Part shown: one piece after another, positions 24,495 through 33,988 of the stretch | Position numbering within the stretch: the stretch's first letter is position 1 | Layout: each line of letters starts with the position of its first letter | Source: an uncultured Clostridia bacterium | GTDB taxonomy: Bacteria > Bacillota > Clostridia > Peptostreptococcales > Anaerovoracaceae | Direction of reading: 5' to 3' | Assembly: GCA_938046095.1 (NCBI GenBank) | Contig: CALIXS010000013.1 | Span: 1-64,000 of the forward strand | Length of the DNA: 64,000 bases | Translations under genes and position numbers: made by a program | Notes under the pieces: model-generated | What the model was told of the DNA's origin: nothing | The model's input: the letters and a program-made list of their open reading frames with translations, nothing else | Databases searched by the model: none

Positions 24495-25502
24495 ATGATC
24501 AGGAAATATTATGATCAGGATTGTAATTTAAGCCTGCTGGACGGAAAAACCGTAGCCGTTCTCGGTTTCGGGAGTCAGGGACACGCTCACGCTATGAACC
24601 TCAAGGAGAGCGGTGTCGATGTCGTCGTAGGTCTTCGTTCGGGTTCGGCTCACGAGAAAAAGGCAAAGGATGCGGGGCTTAAGGTTACGGGTATAGAAGA
24701 GGCCGCTGAAGCGGGCGATATCGTAATGATGCTCACGCCTGACGAGCTTCAGTCCAAGATATATAAGGAACAGGTCGAAAAGCATCTCAAGCCCGGCAAC
24801 GCGCTCGCGTTCGCTCACGGCTTCAACATTCATTTCAGACAGATCGTTCCACCTGCCGGTGTTGACGTCATCATGATAGCGCCTAAGGGACCCGGCCATA
24901 TAGTAAGAGAAACATACACAATGGGGCAGGGTGTTCCTTCGCTCATAGCAGTAGAGCAGGATGCGACGGGAAAGGCGAAGGAGACGGCTCTGGCTTATGC
25001 TTCGGGTATAGGCGCGGGCAGAGCCGGTATACTCGAAACTACCTTCAAGGAGGAAACCGAAACGGACCTTTTCGGTGAGCAGGCTGTCCTCTGCGGCGGT
25101 GTATGCGCTTTGATGAAAGCGGGCTGGGAAACTCTTGTAGATGCGGGATATGCACCTGAAATGGCATATTTCGAGTGTATTCACGAGATGAAGCTCATCA
25201 TCGACCTGATAAATGCAAAGGGATTTGATATGATGAGATACTCTATATCGAATACCGCGGAGTACGGCGACTACATCACAGGACCTAAAATCGTTACCGA
25301 GGACACGAAGAAGGCCATGAACGGAATACTCAAGGATATTCAGGACGGTACGTTCGCAAGCAGCTTTATTCAGGAGTTCAACGCGGGCGGCAGAGCGAAT
25401 TTCCTTGCAATGAGAAGGATAGAGGCCGAGCATCCGGTCAATGAGGTTGGCAGAGAGCTGCGCTCGATGATGAGCTGGCTCAAGGATGAGAAGAAGAACT
25501 GA
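24495..25502 (+). CDS. ilvC: ketol-acid reductoisomerase
   Basis: Isomerises and reduces acetolactate to 2,3-dihydroxyisovalerate. 335 aa, class I. The Rossmann motif is GFGSQGHAHAMNLKESG with cofactor-selecting loop GLRSGSAHEKK, whose Arg and Ser favour NADPH. The C-terminal knotted domain has EETETDLFGEQAVLCGG and YFECIHEMKLIIDL, which hold the Mg ligands. GAGAGT and AAGGAGAG precede the ATG. Confidence 0.97.
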   Translation: MIRKYYDQDCNLSLLDGKTVAVLGFGSQGHAHAMNLKESGVDVVVGLRSGSAHEKKAKDAGLKVTGIEEAAEAGDIVMMLTPDELQSKIYKEQVEKHLKPGNALAFAHGFNIHFRQIVPPAGVDVIMIAPKGPGHIVRETYTMGQGVPSLIAVEQDATGKAKETALAYASGIGAGRAGILETTFKEETETDLFGEQAVLCGGVCALMKAGWETLVDAGYAPEMAYFECIHEMKLIIDLINAKGFDMMRYSISNTAEYGDYITGPKIVTEDTKKAMNGILKDIQDGTFASSFIQEFNAGGRANFLAMRRIEAEHPVNEVGRELRSMMSWLKDEKKN

Positions 25503-25533
25503 TAGCAAGTCAGCTCCGATATGAGGTTATGGA

Positions 25534-27201
25534 ATGACAAAAATAAGTGATAACGTAACCAAAGGTGTAGAAAAGGCTCCTATGAGAAGCCTTTTTTACG
25601 CTATGGGTTACACTAAGGAGGAGCTGGAGAGACCTCTGATAGGTGTCGTATCGGCTCACAGCGAAATAGTCCCCGGGCATATGAATCTCGATAAGATTGC
25701 CGAAGCCGTGAAGGCGGGCGTCAGGATGGCGGGAGGAACCCCGATAGAGGTTCCCGCTATCGGAGTGTGCGACGGCATCGCTATGGGGCATCAGGGTATG
25801 AAGTATTCTCTACCGAGCCGCGAGCTTATCGCAGACAGTGTGGAGACGATGGCGCTTGCGCATCAGTTCGACGGACTCGTGCTCGTTCCCAATTGTGACA
25901 AAATCGTACCTGGCATGGTTATGGGGGCGTGCAGAATAAATATACCCGCAGTAGTCGTATCGGGCGGTCCAATGATGAGCGGGCTCGTGGGCGGCGAGGA
26001 GGTGTCGCTTTCGAAAATGTTCGAGGCTGTCGGCGCCCGCAAGGCGGGGCTTATCGATGACGAGGGTCTGCGCGAGTTCGAGGAGAACGCCTGTCCGGGG
26101 TGCGGCTCGTGCTCGGGTATGTATACTGCAAACAGCATGAACTGCCTGTGTGAGGCGATAGGCATAGCACTTCCGGGTAACGGAACGATACCGGCCGTAT
26201 CGAACAAAAGGGTCATGCTCGCCAAGCATGCGGGTATGGCTATAATGGAGCTCGTCAGCGGGGATATAAAGCCTCGCGACATAATTAATCCCGAGTCGGT
26301 CAGAAACGCTCTTACGTGCGACATGGCTCTTGGATGTTCGACGAATACGGTGCTTCACCTGCTCGCGATCGCAAATGAAGCCGGTGTGGAAGCGGATTTG
26401 AGGATGTTCAACGAGGTGAGCGAAAAAACGCCTAACCTGTGCCATCTTGCGCCCGCGGGCGGGACTCATATGCACGACCTCGACAGGGCGGGCGGCATCA
26501 GTGCGGTAATGAACGAGCTCGATAAGCTCGGTCTCATAAATACGTCACTCGTTACGGCAAACGGAAAGACTGTCGGCGAGAATATAAAGGGCAAAAGGGT
26601 GACGGATTATGAAGCGATAAGAAGCGTTGACGATCCGTTTATGAAAAACGGCGGGCTCGCGATTTTGTTCGGTAATATAGCGAAGGACGGATGCGTCGTC
26701 AAAAGAAGTGCCGTCGCACCCGAAATGCTTACTCATTCCGGTCCTGCACGTGTCTTCGATTCCGAGGATATCGCAATCCGGGCGATATACGACGGAAAGA
26801 TAAATCCCGGAGATGTCGTGGTCATCAGATACGAGGGTCCCAGGGGCGGCCCGGGAATGAGAGAAATGCTCAATCCGACGAGCGCCCTCGCGGGTATGAA
26901 ACTCGATAGGTCCGTCGCGCTCATAACGGACGGCAGATTCAGCGGTGCGAGCCGCGGAGCGGCTATAGGGCATGTTAGTCCGGAGGCGGCTGCAGGAGGA
27001 GAGATCGCCCTGATAGAAGAGGGCGATATAATCGATATCGACATACCCGCGTTTTCGATAAACGTCAGAGTCACGGACGAGGTGCTCGATGAACGCGGGA
27101 AGGATTTTGTTACCGAGCCGTCCGAGATAAAGAGGGGGTGGCTCGCAAGGTATGCGGCTCTCGTAGGGCCGGCGAGCCGGGGCGCCGTTATGAAGTTTTA
27201 G
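25534..27201 (+). CDS. ilvD: dihydroxy-acid dehydratase
   Basis: Fe-S dehydratase giving 2-oxoisovalerate and 2-oxo-3-methylvalerate. 555 aa. Cluster cysteines lie in VPNCDKIVPGM and CPGCGSCSGMYTANSMNCL. The C-terminal part has GPRGGPGMREML and ITDGRFSGASRG. GAGGTTATG precedes the ATG. 31 bases after ilvC and 15 bases before ilvA. Confidence 0.97.
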   Translation: MTKISDNVTKGVEKAPMRSLFYAMGYTKEELERPLIGVVSAHSEIVPGHMNLDKIAEAVKAGVRMAGGTPIEVPAIGVCDGIAMGHQGMKYSLPSRELIADSVETMALAHQFDGLVLVPNCDKIVPGMVMGACRINIPAVVVSGGPMMSGLVGGEEVSLSKMFEAVGARKAGLIDDEGLREFEENACPGCGSCSGMYTANSMNCLCEAIGIALPGNGTIPAVSNKRVMLAKHAGMAIMELVSGDIKPRDIINPESVRNALTCDMALGCSTNTVLHLLAIANEAGVEADLRMFNEVSEKTPNLCHLAPAGGTHMHDLDRAGGISAVMNELDKLGLINTSLVTANGKTVGENIKGKRVTDYEAIRSVDDPFMKNGGLAILFGNIAKDGCVVKRSAVAPEMLTHSGPARVFDSEDIAIRAIYDGKINPGDVVVIRYEGPRGGPGMREMLNPTSALAGMKLDRSVALITDGRFSGASRGAAIGHVSPEAAAGGEIALIEEGDIIDIDIPAFSINVRVTDEVLDERGKDFVTEPSEIKRGWLARYAALVGPASRGAVMKF

Positions 27202-27216
27202 TGTGAGGTGAAAACT

Positions 27217-28431
27217 GTGTCATTAACTCTCAGCGATTTTGAGCAGGCGACGGAAACCGTACATAAGGTGACCGCCGATACCTCGCTCGTATACTCTGAA
27301 TATTTTTCGGAGAGCTGCGGCAGCAAGGTGTATCTCAAGCCTGAAAACATGCAGAAGACGGGCGCTTATAAGATAAGAGGCGCATATTACAAGACAAGCA
27401 CTCTTTCCGATGAGGAAAGAGCAAAGGGGCTTATTGCGGCTTCGGCGGGTAATCATGCGCAGGGCGTGGCCTACGCGGCAAAGGCATTCGGATGTAAAGC
27501 TGTTATTGTAATGCCGCAGACGACTCCTTTGATGAAGGTGAACAGAACGAAAAGTTACGGTGCCGATGTAATATTGTACGGTGATGTTTACGATGAATCT
27601 GCGGCGTATGCACAGAAGCTTTCGAAGGAAAAGGGATATACGTTCATTCATCCTTTTGATGATCTCGACGTTGTGACGGGTCAGGGAACCATAGCTATGG
27701 AGATTATACAAGATCTTCCCCTTGTTGATTGTATACTCGTTCCCGTCGGGGGCGGCGGACTCGCAACAGGTGTATCGACGCTTGCAAAGCTACTGAAACC
27801 GAACGTAAAGGTTATAGGCGTGGAGCCCGCGGGAGCGGATTCGCTGCGGCGCTCCTTTAAGGCGGGAGAACCGACGACTATGGAGGAAATCCACACGATA
27901 GCCGACGGAACAGCGGTGAAAACGCCGGGGAAAAACATATTCCCGATACTCAGGAAGAATATCGACGGCATAATAACGGTAGAGGATAACGAGCTTGTTG
28001 TATCGTTCCTCGACATGGTCGAAAACCATAAGATGATCGTCGAAAACTCGGGCCTCCTGACTGTCGCCGCGCTCAAGCATCTCAATATAAAGGGAAAGAA
28101 AATAGTCTCTATCCTCAGCGGCGGCAATATGGATATTATAACGATGTCATCGGTAGTGCAGCACGGTCTGATACTCAGAGACAGGATATTTACGATATCC
28201 GTGCTGCTCCCCGATAAGCCCGGCGAGCTCGTCAAAGTAGCGGGCATAGTTGCGGAACAACAGGGTAATGTCGTAAGGCTCGATCACAACCAATTCGTGA
28301 GCATAGACCGAAACAGCACAGTAGAGTTGAAGATTACGATAGAGGCATTCGGAACGGAGCATAAGAAAAAAATAACGGACGCCGTCATGGCAAAAGGCTA
28401 TTCCGTCAGAGAAACAGACATTCTGATATGA
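27217..28431 (+). CDS. ilvA: threonine ammonia-lyase (threonine deaminase)
   Basis: PLP enzyme that turns threonine into 2-oxobutyrate for isoleucine synthesis. The PLP lysine is K52 in QKTGAYKIRGAYYK. SAGNHAQGVAYAA and VPVGGGGLATG bind substrate and phosphate. A single ACT-like domain occupies about 325-404, as in the shorter Firmicute/catabolic forms, so feedback by isoleucine is less certain than in long IlvA. GTG 27217 is preferred over GTG 27208 because GAGGTG then lies 6 bases upstream. Its place at the end of ilvBNCD argues for the biosynthetic role. Confidence 0.92.
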   Translation: MSLTLSDFEQATETVHKVTADTSLVYSEYFSESCGSKVYLKPENMQKTGAYKIRGAYYKTSTLSDEERAKGLIAASAGNHAQGVAYAAKAFGCKAVIVMPQTTPLMKVNRTKSYGADVILYGDVYDESAAYAQKLSKEKGYTFIHPFDDLDVVTGQGTIAMEIIQDLPLVDCILVPVGGGGLATGVSTLAKLLKPNVKVIGVEPAGADSLRRSFKAGEPTTMEEIHTIADGTAVKTPGKNIFPILRKNIDGIITVEDNELVVSFLDMVENHKMIVENSGLLTVAALKHLNIKGKKIVSILSGGNMDIITMSSVVQHGLILRDRIFTISVLLPDKPGELVKVAGIVAEQQGNVVRLDHNQFVSIDRNSTVELKITIEAFGTEHKKKITDAVMAKGYSVRETDILI

Positions 28432-28514
28432 ATTTTATGACAAGGTGCTCGCCTGTGTATCAGGCCGAAATATCGGGATCACAGTCGATGACGGCAGCGA
28501 GATTGCAATCGGTG

Positions 28515-28543
28515 ATGACAAAGTGAAGGGTATATGATATACT
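28515..28543 (+). promoter_or_regulatory. promoter of the cobalamin-riboswitch operon
   Basis: ATGACA (28515-28520), 17-bp spacer, TATACT (28538-28543), just before the riboswitch. Confidence 0.65.
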
Positions 28544-28554
28544 TATGGTGAAAA

Positions 28555-28735
28555 CTCAATATGCCAGTTATGTTCCCTATAATATTTATATTTAGGGCTA
28601 AGAGGGAATCCGGTCAGAATCCGGAACGAGCCCGTCGCTGTATGTGAGTTGTTTCTTTATATATACCACTGAAACGATGTTTCGGGAAGGGAAAGAAACG
28701 CATATCATTAAGTCAGAAGACCTGCATAACATGGA
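28555..28735 (+). promoter_or_regulatory. cobalamin (B12) riboswitch
   Basis: The core GAGGGAATCCGGTCAGAATC, then CCGGAACGAGCCCGTCGCTGT (28602-28641), matches the central junction of cobalamin riboswitches. The downstream AAGTCAGAAGACCTGC (28710-28725) is the B12 box. A terminator hairpin follows at 28779. The layout predicts that bound adenosylcobalamin stops transcription into the ABC transporter genes. The 28432-28879 gap holds this element, its promoter and terminator. Confidence 0.92.
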
Positions 28736-28778
28736 TTACACTGTCTCGCGGAAAAGATAAAGGTAAGAAAATGTGGTC

Positions 28779-28810
28779 AACCATACCTCTTTTTGCGGTA
28801 TGGTTTTTTT
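28779..28810 (+). terminator. riboswitch-controlled terminator
   Basis: A perfect 9-bp stem (AACCATACC / GGTATGGTT) followed by seven T, about 70 bases before the first gene. An upstream segment AGGTAAG...GTGGT could compete with the 5' arm. Confidence 0.88.
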
Positions 28811-28879
28811 GATGAAGCGGCATTATACCGATATTATTCTTATGGACAGTATGTTTGTTTTTCTTTCGGAGGTGAAAAA

Positions 28880-30514
28880 ATGAAAAAAACGATCAAGGTT
28901 ATTCTTGCAATGCTTTTGGCATCGGCCATATTGCTGCTTGCCTCATGCGGAAATACCGCAACAGAAACGAAGACAGAAAATGACGATGTTCCCGACAGAC
29001 TGAAGAACAAGGAGAACCTCATTGTCGGACTGATGCAGTCTTCGCTTGAAAAGGGATTTGATCCGTGCAAGGGCTGGGGAAGCTACGGGGTCCCGCTGAT
29101 GCAGTCAAAGCTTTTAGACTTTGACGCCGAAAACGCAATAATAAAAGATCTGGCCGCGGACTATGAAGTAAGCGAAGACGGTCTTACATGGACATTTAAG
29201 ATAAGAAAAGACGTAAAATTCAGCGACGGGGAAGCATTGACGGCTAAGGACGTCGCCTTTACCTACAATAAGACGAAGGAAGTGGGTACAAACTACGATT
29301 TCTCAACGCTTGAAAAAGCCGAGGCTGTTGACGACGAAACGGTAAGGATGACGTTTACGACGCCGTATTCAGCTTTCATTTATGATGCTGCGACTCTCGG
29401 CATCGTACCTGAACACGCGTATGAAGATACAAACGCATACAGCGCCAACCCTATCGGATCGGGACCGTATAAATTTGTAAGCTATATGCAGGGGCAACAG
29501 CTTATTCTTGAAAGGAATGACGATTATTACGGCGATATGCCGAAATTCAAGAGGATTACGCTCGTTTCAATGACTCCCGATACAGCGCTTGCCGCAGTCA
29601 AGTCGGGCGAGGTGGACGTCGTAAACGTAAGTGAGGCGATGGCTCAGGAAAAGATTGAAAACTATACGGCTGTGGCAACCAAGTCGATGGACTTTCGAGC
29701 CGTGGCGATGCCTGTCGTGCAGCCGGGCGGAACAAACGCCAAGGGGTACCCTACCGGCAATGCCGTCACTTCTGACATTGCGATACGCAAGGCGATCAAT
29801 TACGGCGTGAATCGGCAGGAAATGATCGAGAACGTTCTGTACAACCACGGCGAGGCTGCAACGGATATGTTCAATTCGCTCCCGTGGGGGATAAAGGAGG
29901 AGATTGATAAGGAATTCAAGGACGGCAGCATCGATAAGGCGAACAAGGTCCTTGACGATGCGGGCTGGAAAATGAACGGAGACATTCGTGAAAAGGATGG
30001 AATCAAGGCGGAGTTCACGCTGCTTTATCCGGCTTCAGACGATACGAGACAGTCGTGCGCCGAGGCTTTTGCGGAGCAATGCAAGAAATTCGGTATAAAG
30101 GTGAACCCTGAGGGTTCCGATTGGACGGAAATGGAAAAAAGGCATTCGCAGGACGCCATAGTAATAGGCGGCGGACAGTATACTCCTATCATGATTGCGA
30201 GATTTCATTTCAGCGAAAAGATGGACGAACCGTGGTCTAACATCGTCAGAGAAAACAATGCCGCGGTGGACGGACATATAAGAGATGCATATATACAGAC
30301 GGACGAGGCAAAGGCCATACAAAGCTGGCAAAAGGCTCTTTGGGACGGCAGTGAAGGCGGCAGCGCGCTCGGCGAGGCGGCGTATTGTAACATCTGTTAT
30401 CTTGAACACATGTATTTTGTAAGAAACGGGCTCGATATCGGAAACCAAAAGCTGCACACTCATTCCAGAGACCTGTCGATACTGGCCAACATAAGCGAGT
30501 GGGATTTCAAATAA
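28880..30514 (+). CDS. nikA: Nik/Opp-type ABC transporter substrate-binding lipoprotein (predicted cobalt)
   Basis: Extracytoplasmic binding protein of the SBP_bac_5 (peptide/nickel) family. The signal peptide MKKTIKVILAMLLASAILLL ends at a lipobox LASC. Family motifs include LAADYEVSEDGLTWTFKIRKDVKFSDG, LTAKDVAFTYNKTKE and NPIGSGPYKFVSY. The start 28880 follows GGAGGTG; the longer frame upstream runs through the terminator and is rejected. Control by a cobalamin riboswitch points to cobalt as cargo. Nickel or a metal-metallophore complex remains possible. 544 aa. Confidence 0.85.
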   Translation: MKKTIKVILAMLLASAILLLASCGNTATETKTENDDVPDRLKNKENLIVGLMQSSLEKGFDPCKGWGSYGVPLMQSKLLDFDAENAIIKDLAADYEVSEDGLTWTFKIRKDVKFSDGEALTAKDVAFTYNKTKEVGTNYDFSTLEKAEAVDDETVRMTFTTPYSAFIYDAATLGIVPEHAYEDTNAYSANPIGSGPYKFVSYMQGQQLILERNDDYYGDMPKFKRITLVSMTPDTALAAVKSGEVDVVNVSEAMAQEKIENYTAVATKSMDFRAVAMPVVQPGGTNAKGYPTGNAVTSDIAIRKAINYGVNRQEMIENVLYNHGEAATDMFNSLPWGIKEEIDKEFKDGSIDKANKVLDDAGWKMNGDIREKDGIKAEFTLLYPASDDTRQSCAEAFAEQCKKFGIKVNPEGSDWTEMEKRHSQDAIVIGGGQYTPIMIARFHFSEKMDEPWSNIVRENNAAVDGHIRDAYIQTDEAKAIQSWQKALWDGSEGGSALGEAAYCNICYLEHMYFVRNGLDIGNQKLHTHSRDLSILANISEWDFK

Positions 30515-30628
30515 TCCGGTTTTGATTTTATCATCATTAAATGGTGGTAGAGCATGTTTCTGAAGCCGCCGTTTAATTTTGCGACGAAAGGAATAGTGAG
30601 ACCATGCGGTTTCACTGCAAGGTAAAAA

Positions 30629-31606
30629 ATGAAGAAAGTTTTAGGGCAAATAGTCAAGCTGTTCCTGCTGCTTTTTGCGATCTCGATAATTACCTTCGCC
30701 CTTATGAAAATCGCTCCGATTGACCCTGTCGCGAGCTACCTCGGTGCAGACAGCAATGTCACGACGGAGCAATATGAATATCTGACGAAGGTATGGGGGC
30801 TTGACCGCCCCATCCTTACGCAGTATTTGAGCTGGATAAAGGGTGTATTCAGAGGGGATATGGGAAATTCTTTTGCATATCATAAACCTGTGTTTGAGCT
30901 CATCTCAAACGCATCGGCAAATACGTTCATGCTTATGTTTACATCGTGGATACTGTCCGGAATTCTCGGCTTTGTGCTCGGACTTATTTCGGCCGCACAC
31001 CGCGGGAAGCTGACAGATCATATAATACAGAAAATATGTTATGTATTTGCATCGATACCTACGTTCTGGTTCGCGATCCTTATGCTTTTGCTCTTTGCCG
31101 TTCAGCTCGGCTGGTTCCCTGCGGGCATGTCGGCACCGATAGGCATGCTTGAGGAGGATATATCCGTTTTCGACAGGATCCACCATATGATCCTGCCGGC
31201 AGTCACGCTGAGTATACTCGGGATTTCAAAGATAACGCTGCACACGAGAGAAAAGCTTATTGAGGCGCTGGGCAGCGAATATTTCCTCTATGCGAAGGCG
31301 AACGGAGAATCGTTGCGTGGTGCAATCAGAAGGCACGGTCTGCGCAATATAGTTCTGCCGGCGATCACAATACAGTTCGGATCCATAAGCGAGCTGTTCG
31401 GCGGTTCGGTTCTGGTGGAAAACGTTTTCTCCTATGCGGGGCTAGGAAATATGACGAAAGTCGCCGGAGTTAAGGGGGATCTGCCTTTGCTTCTGGCAAT
31501 AACACTCGTGTCCGCAATTTTCGTATTCGGAGGCAATCTTTGCGCAAACCTGTTGTATCCGGTCGTCGATCCGAGGATAAGGGAGGGTGTTTATAATGAT
31601 AGATAA
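30629..31606 (+). CDS. nikB: Nik/Opp-type ABC transporter permease 1
   Basis: First membrane subunit of the importer, 325 aa with six predicted transmembrane segments. N-terminal KLFLLLFAISIITFALMKIAPIDPV and GLDRPILTQYLSWIKGVFRGDMGNSF are typical of DppB/NikB. The EAA cytoplasmic loop that docks on the ATPase is EALGSEYFLYAKANGESLRGAIRRHGLRN. It follows nikA after 114 bases that contain only a leader and overlaps nikC by 11 bases. Confidence 0.9.
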   Translation: MKKVLGQIVKLFLLLFAISIITFALMKIAPIDPVASYLGADSNVTTEQYEYLTKVWGLDRPILTQYLSWIKGVFRGDMGNSFAYHKPVFELISNASANTFMLMFTSWILSGILGFVLGLISAAHRGKLTDHIIQKICYVFASIPTFWFAILMLLLFAVQLGWFPAGMSAPIGMLEEDISVFDRIHHMILPAVTLSILGISKITLHTREKLIEALGSEYFLYAKANGESLRGAIRRHGLRNIVLPAITIQFGSISELFGGSVLVENVFSYAGLGNMTKVAGVKGDLPLLLAITLVSAIFVFGGNLCANLLYPVVDPRIREGVYNDR

Positions 31607-32453
31607 CACTTTACAGGCGAAGAAGAGGATGCTTGGGCTTAACCTCAGACAGAAAACGATAATAACGCTCGCGGTATCCGCGGTTTTCCTCATAGTGATC
31701 GCCGTATGGGGCAGCCTTATAGGCGAGGACTCGTACGGTGTGGATTTCGCCGTGAGGAATTCCGCTCCGAGTACGGCGCATATATTCGGGACCGATTGGA
31801 TGGGGCGCGACATGCTTGCAAGAACGGTAAAGGGCCTCAGCACAAGCCTGATAATAGGTGTCTGCGCTTCGCTGAGCAGCTGCGTAGTTGCAGTGATAAT
31901 AGGATGCGCCTGTGCAATTTTCGGAAAAAAAACAGACAGATTCTTTCTGTGGCTCATTGACCTTTTTAACGGTATGCCGCATCTTATTCTTCTTGTCCTC
32001 ATTTCTATCCTTGTGGGTAAGGGCGCTATGGGAATACTGATCGGCGTGGCACTGACGCATTGGACGACACTTTCGAGGATCATAAGGGCTGAAATATTAT
32101 CGATAAAAAGTGAACCGTATATATCGATCGCGAGGAGCCTCGGTACGAGCAAATTCAGGATAGCGTCAAGACATATCCTTATTCACATCATTCCTCAGTT
32201 CGTCGTCGGGGTCGTTCTTCTGTTCCCACATGCAATTCTGCATGAGGCGGGAGTAACGTTTCTGGGCTTCGGACTGCCGCCGGAGGAGCCGGCTATCGGA
32301 GTAATACTTTCCGAATCCATGAGATATATAACGGCAGGCTATTGGTGGCTTGCTTTTTTCCCGGGACTCGTACTGATGCTGATGGTATTTGCTTTTGATG
32401 CGATAGGGCATAACCTTGAGAAGATCGTAAATCCCAACACGGGACAGGAGTAG
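31596..32453 (+). CDS. nikC: Nik/Opp-type ABC transporter permease 2
   Basis: Second membrane subunit, 285 aa. GTDWMGRDMLARTVKGLSTSL is the conserved start of the DppC/NikC core, and ISIARSLGTSKFRIASRHILIHIIP is the EAA loop. ATG 31596 is chosen over GTG 31587 because GGGAGGG lies 8 bases upstream of it. The overlap with nikB and the 3-base gap to nikD indicate one operon. Confidence 0.9.
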   Translation: MIDNTLQAKKRMLGLNLRQKTIITLAVSAVFLIVIAVWGSLIGEDSYGVDFAVRNSAPSTAHIFGTDWMGRDMLARTVKGLSTSLIIGVCASLSSCVVAVIIGCACAIFGKKTDRFFLWLIDLFNGMPHLILLVLISILVGKGAMGILIGVALTHWTTLSRIIRAEILSIKSEPYISIARSLGTSKFRIASRHILIHIIPQFVVGVVLLFPHAILHEAGVTFLGFGLPPEEPAIGVILSESMRYITAGYWWLAFFPGLVLMLMVFAFDAIGHNLEKIVNPNTGQE

Positions 32454-32456
32454 GCC

Positions 32457-33296
32457 ATGAATATTTTGGAAGTCAGAAAACTTAATATCGGGTTCAACAT
32501 GTATGACAGGGCGATGAACCGAAAGCATTATCCCGCGGTATTCGATTTGGATATAGATGTGAAAAAGGGGGAAATCCACGCCGTCGCGGGCTCATCGGGA
32601 AGCGGAAAGAGCCTGATGGCTCATGCCATTCTCGGTATACTGCCTCCTAATGCGACTGTCCGCGCGGAAATGAAATTCAAGGGTGAGGATCTCGACAATA
32701 AAAAGCTCGCAAAGCTAAGAGGCGATGAAATGGCATTTGTCCCGCAGTCGGTCGCTTATCTCGATCCTCTGATGAGGGTCGGAGATCAGCTGAAAATAAG
32801 GGGCTCAGGCGATGAGGAGATCATGAGCGTTATTGAGATGCTCGGATTTGAAAAAAAGGATCTTAAGAAATTTCCCTTTCAGCTGTCGGGAGGGATGGCG
32901 AGGAGAATTTTGATTGCCAATGCGATGCTTTCAAAGGCTTCACTCATTGTTGCCGATGAACCGACTCCAGGGCTCAGTCTGGATCTTGCAGCGGAGGTGC
33001 TGAATCATTTCAGGACGATGGCAAACCAGGGCAGGGGTGTGCTTTTGATAACCCATGACATAGATCTCGTCTGCAAGGTAGCAGACAGAATGTCCGTATT
33101 CTATGGAGGAAGAATTCTCGAAACTCTCGATACCGCAGACTTTATAAACGGACCGGAATTTATAAAGCATCCGCTTACAAAGGCTTTCTGGCGGGCATTG
33201 CCGCAAAACGGATTTAATGATACCGAAATGAGCGCAATAGAGGCCGAATGTATTAAAATGGGGGTGGAAATGCCGAACCCGGAGGAATTTATTTAG
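32457..33296 (+). CDS. nikD: Nik/Opp-type ABC transporter ATPase 1
   Basis: Cytoplasmic ATPase of the importer, 279 aa. Walker A is GSSGSGKS (about 45-52), Q-loop VPQSVAYLDPLM, signature LSGGM, Walker B LIVADEPTPGLS and H-loop ITHD. The C-terminal extension after H-loop is short. Paired with nikE 13 bases downstream. Confidence 0.9.
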   Translation: MNILEVRKLNIGFNMYDRAMNRKHYPAVFDLDIDVKKGEIHAVAGSSGSGKSLMAHAILGILPPNATVRAEMKFKGEDLDNKKLAKLRGDEMAFVPQSVAYLDPLMRVGDQLKIRGSGDEEIMSVIEMLGFEKKDLKKFPFQLSGGMARRILIANAMLSKASLIVADEPTPGLSLDLAAEVLNHFRTMANQGRGVLLITHDIDLVCKVADRMSVFYGGRILETLDTADFINGPEFIKHPLTKAFWRALPQNGFNDTEMSAIEAECIKMGVEMPNPEEFI

Positions 33297-33309
33297 GAGG
33301 TGGAGCTTA

Positions 33310-33918
33310 ATGCTTGAAATAAAAAATATTTCCTTCAATTATATGAAAGGTCCCGAAATCCTGAAAGACGTCAGTTTTAAAGTAAAACCCGGCGAGACGG
33401 TCGGTATTTTCGGCTCCTCGGGCTATGGCAAAAGTACGCTCGCAAAGATAATGGGCGGAATATTGAAGCCCTCAAAGGGAGAAATAACTGTAGACGGCCG
33501 GTCGCTTCCAAAGGAAGGCTGTTGTCCTGTACAGCTGATCTATCAACATCCCGAAAAGGCTGTAAATCCGAAATGGAAGATGGACAAGGTGATTAACGAG
33601 GGGTGGATCGTAAGCGATGAAATAAAAAATAAAATGGGAATTCAACCGAGGTGGATGACGAGATGGCCTCGGGAGCTGAGCGGCGGAGAGCTGCAGCGCT
33701 TTTGCATCGCGCGTTCTCTCGGTCCGAAAACAAAATATCTCGTAGCTGACGAGATTACTACCATGTTGGATGCTCTGACGCAGGTGAAAATCTGGAACAA
33801 TCTGATGACGGTATCAAAAGAAAATAAAATAGGTGTCGTCATCGTCACTCACAACAGATTTTTGGCAGAGAAGCTTTGCGACAGGATTATCGATCTTGAG
33901 AGCATAAACTGCGTATAA
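33310..33918 (+). CDS. nikE: Nik/Opp-type ABC transporter ATPase 2
   Basis: Second ATPase, 202 aa. Walker A GSSGYGKS, Q-loop IYQHPEKAVNP, signature LSGGELQR, Walker B YLVADEITTMLD, H-loop VTHN. The Walker B segment has ITT instead of the usual PTS, but the catalytic Glu is kept. Preceded by GGAGGTGGAG. It ends the operon before a hairpin shared with ilvE. Confidence 0.88.
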   Translation: MLEIKNISFNYMKGPEILKDVSFKVKPGETVGIFGSSGYGKSTLAKIMGGILKPSKGEITVDGRSLPKEGCCPVQLIYQHPEKAVNPKWKMDKVINEGWIVSDEIKNKMGIQPRWMTRWPRELSGGELQRFCIARSLGPKTKYLVADEITTMLDALTQVKIWNNLMTVSKENKIGVVIVTHNRFLAEKLCDRIIDLESINCV

Positions 33919-33930
33919 TCGAAACACAAA

Positions 33931-33972
33931 TCGACTCCCCCTATGTGCAGGCCGCAGCGCATCGGGGGTCGA
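33931..33972. terminator. bidirectional terminator between nikE and ilvE
   Basis: The stem TCGACTCCCC / GGGGTCGA (one bulge) between convergent genes, followed by AATTTT on the plus strand. Confidence 0.65.
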
Positions 33973-33988
33973 ATTTTCGATATGCATC

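Noticed and set aside
28793..28880. Upstream start for the Nik-type binding protein
   Set aside because: It begins inside the riboswitch terminator, and the lipoprotein signal peptide starts at ATG 28880.
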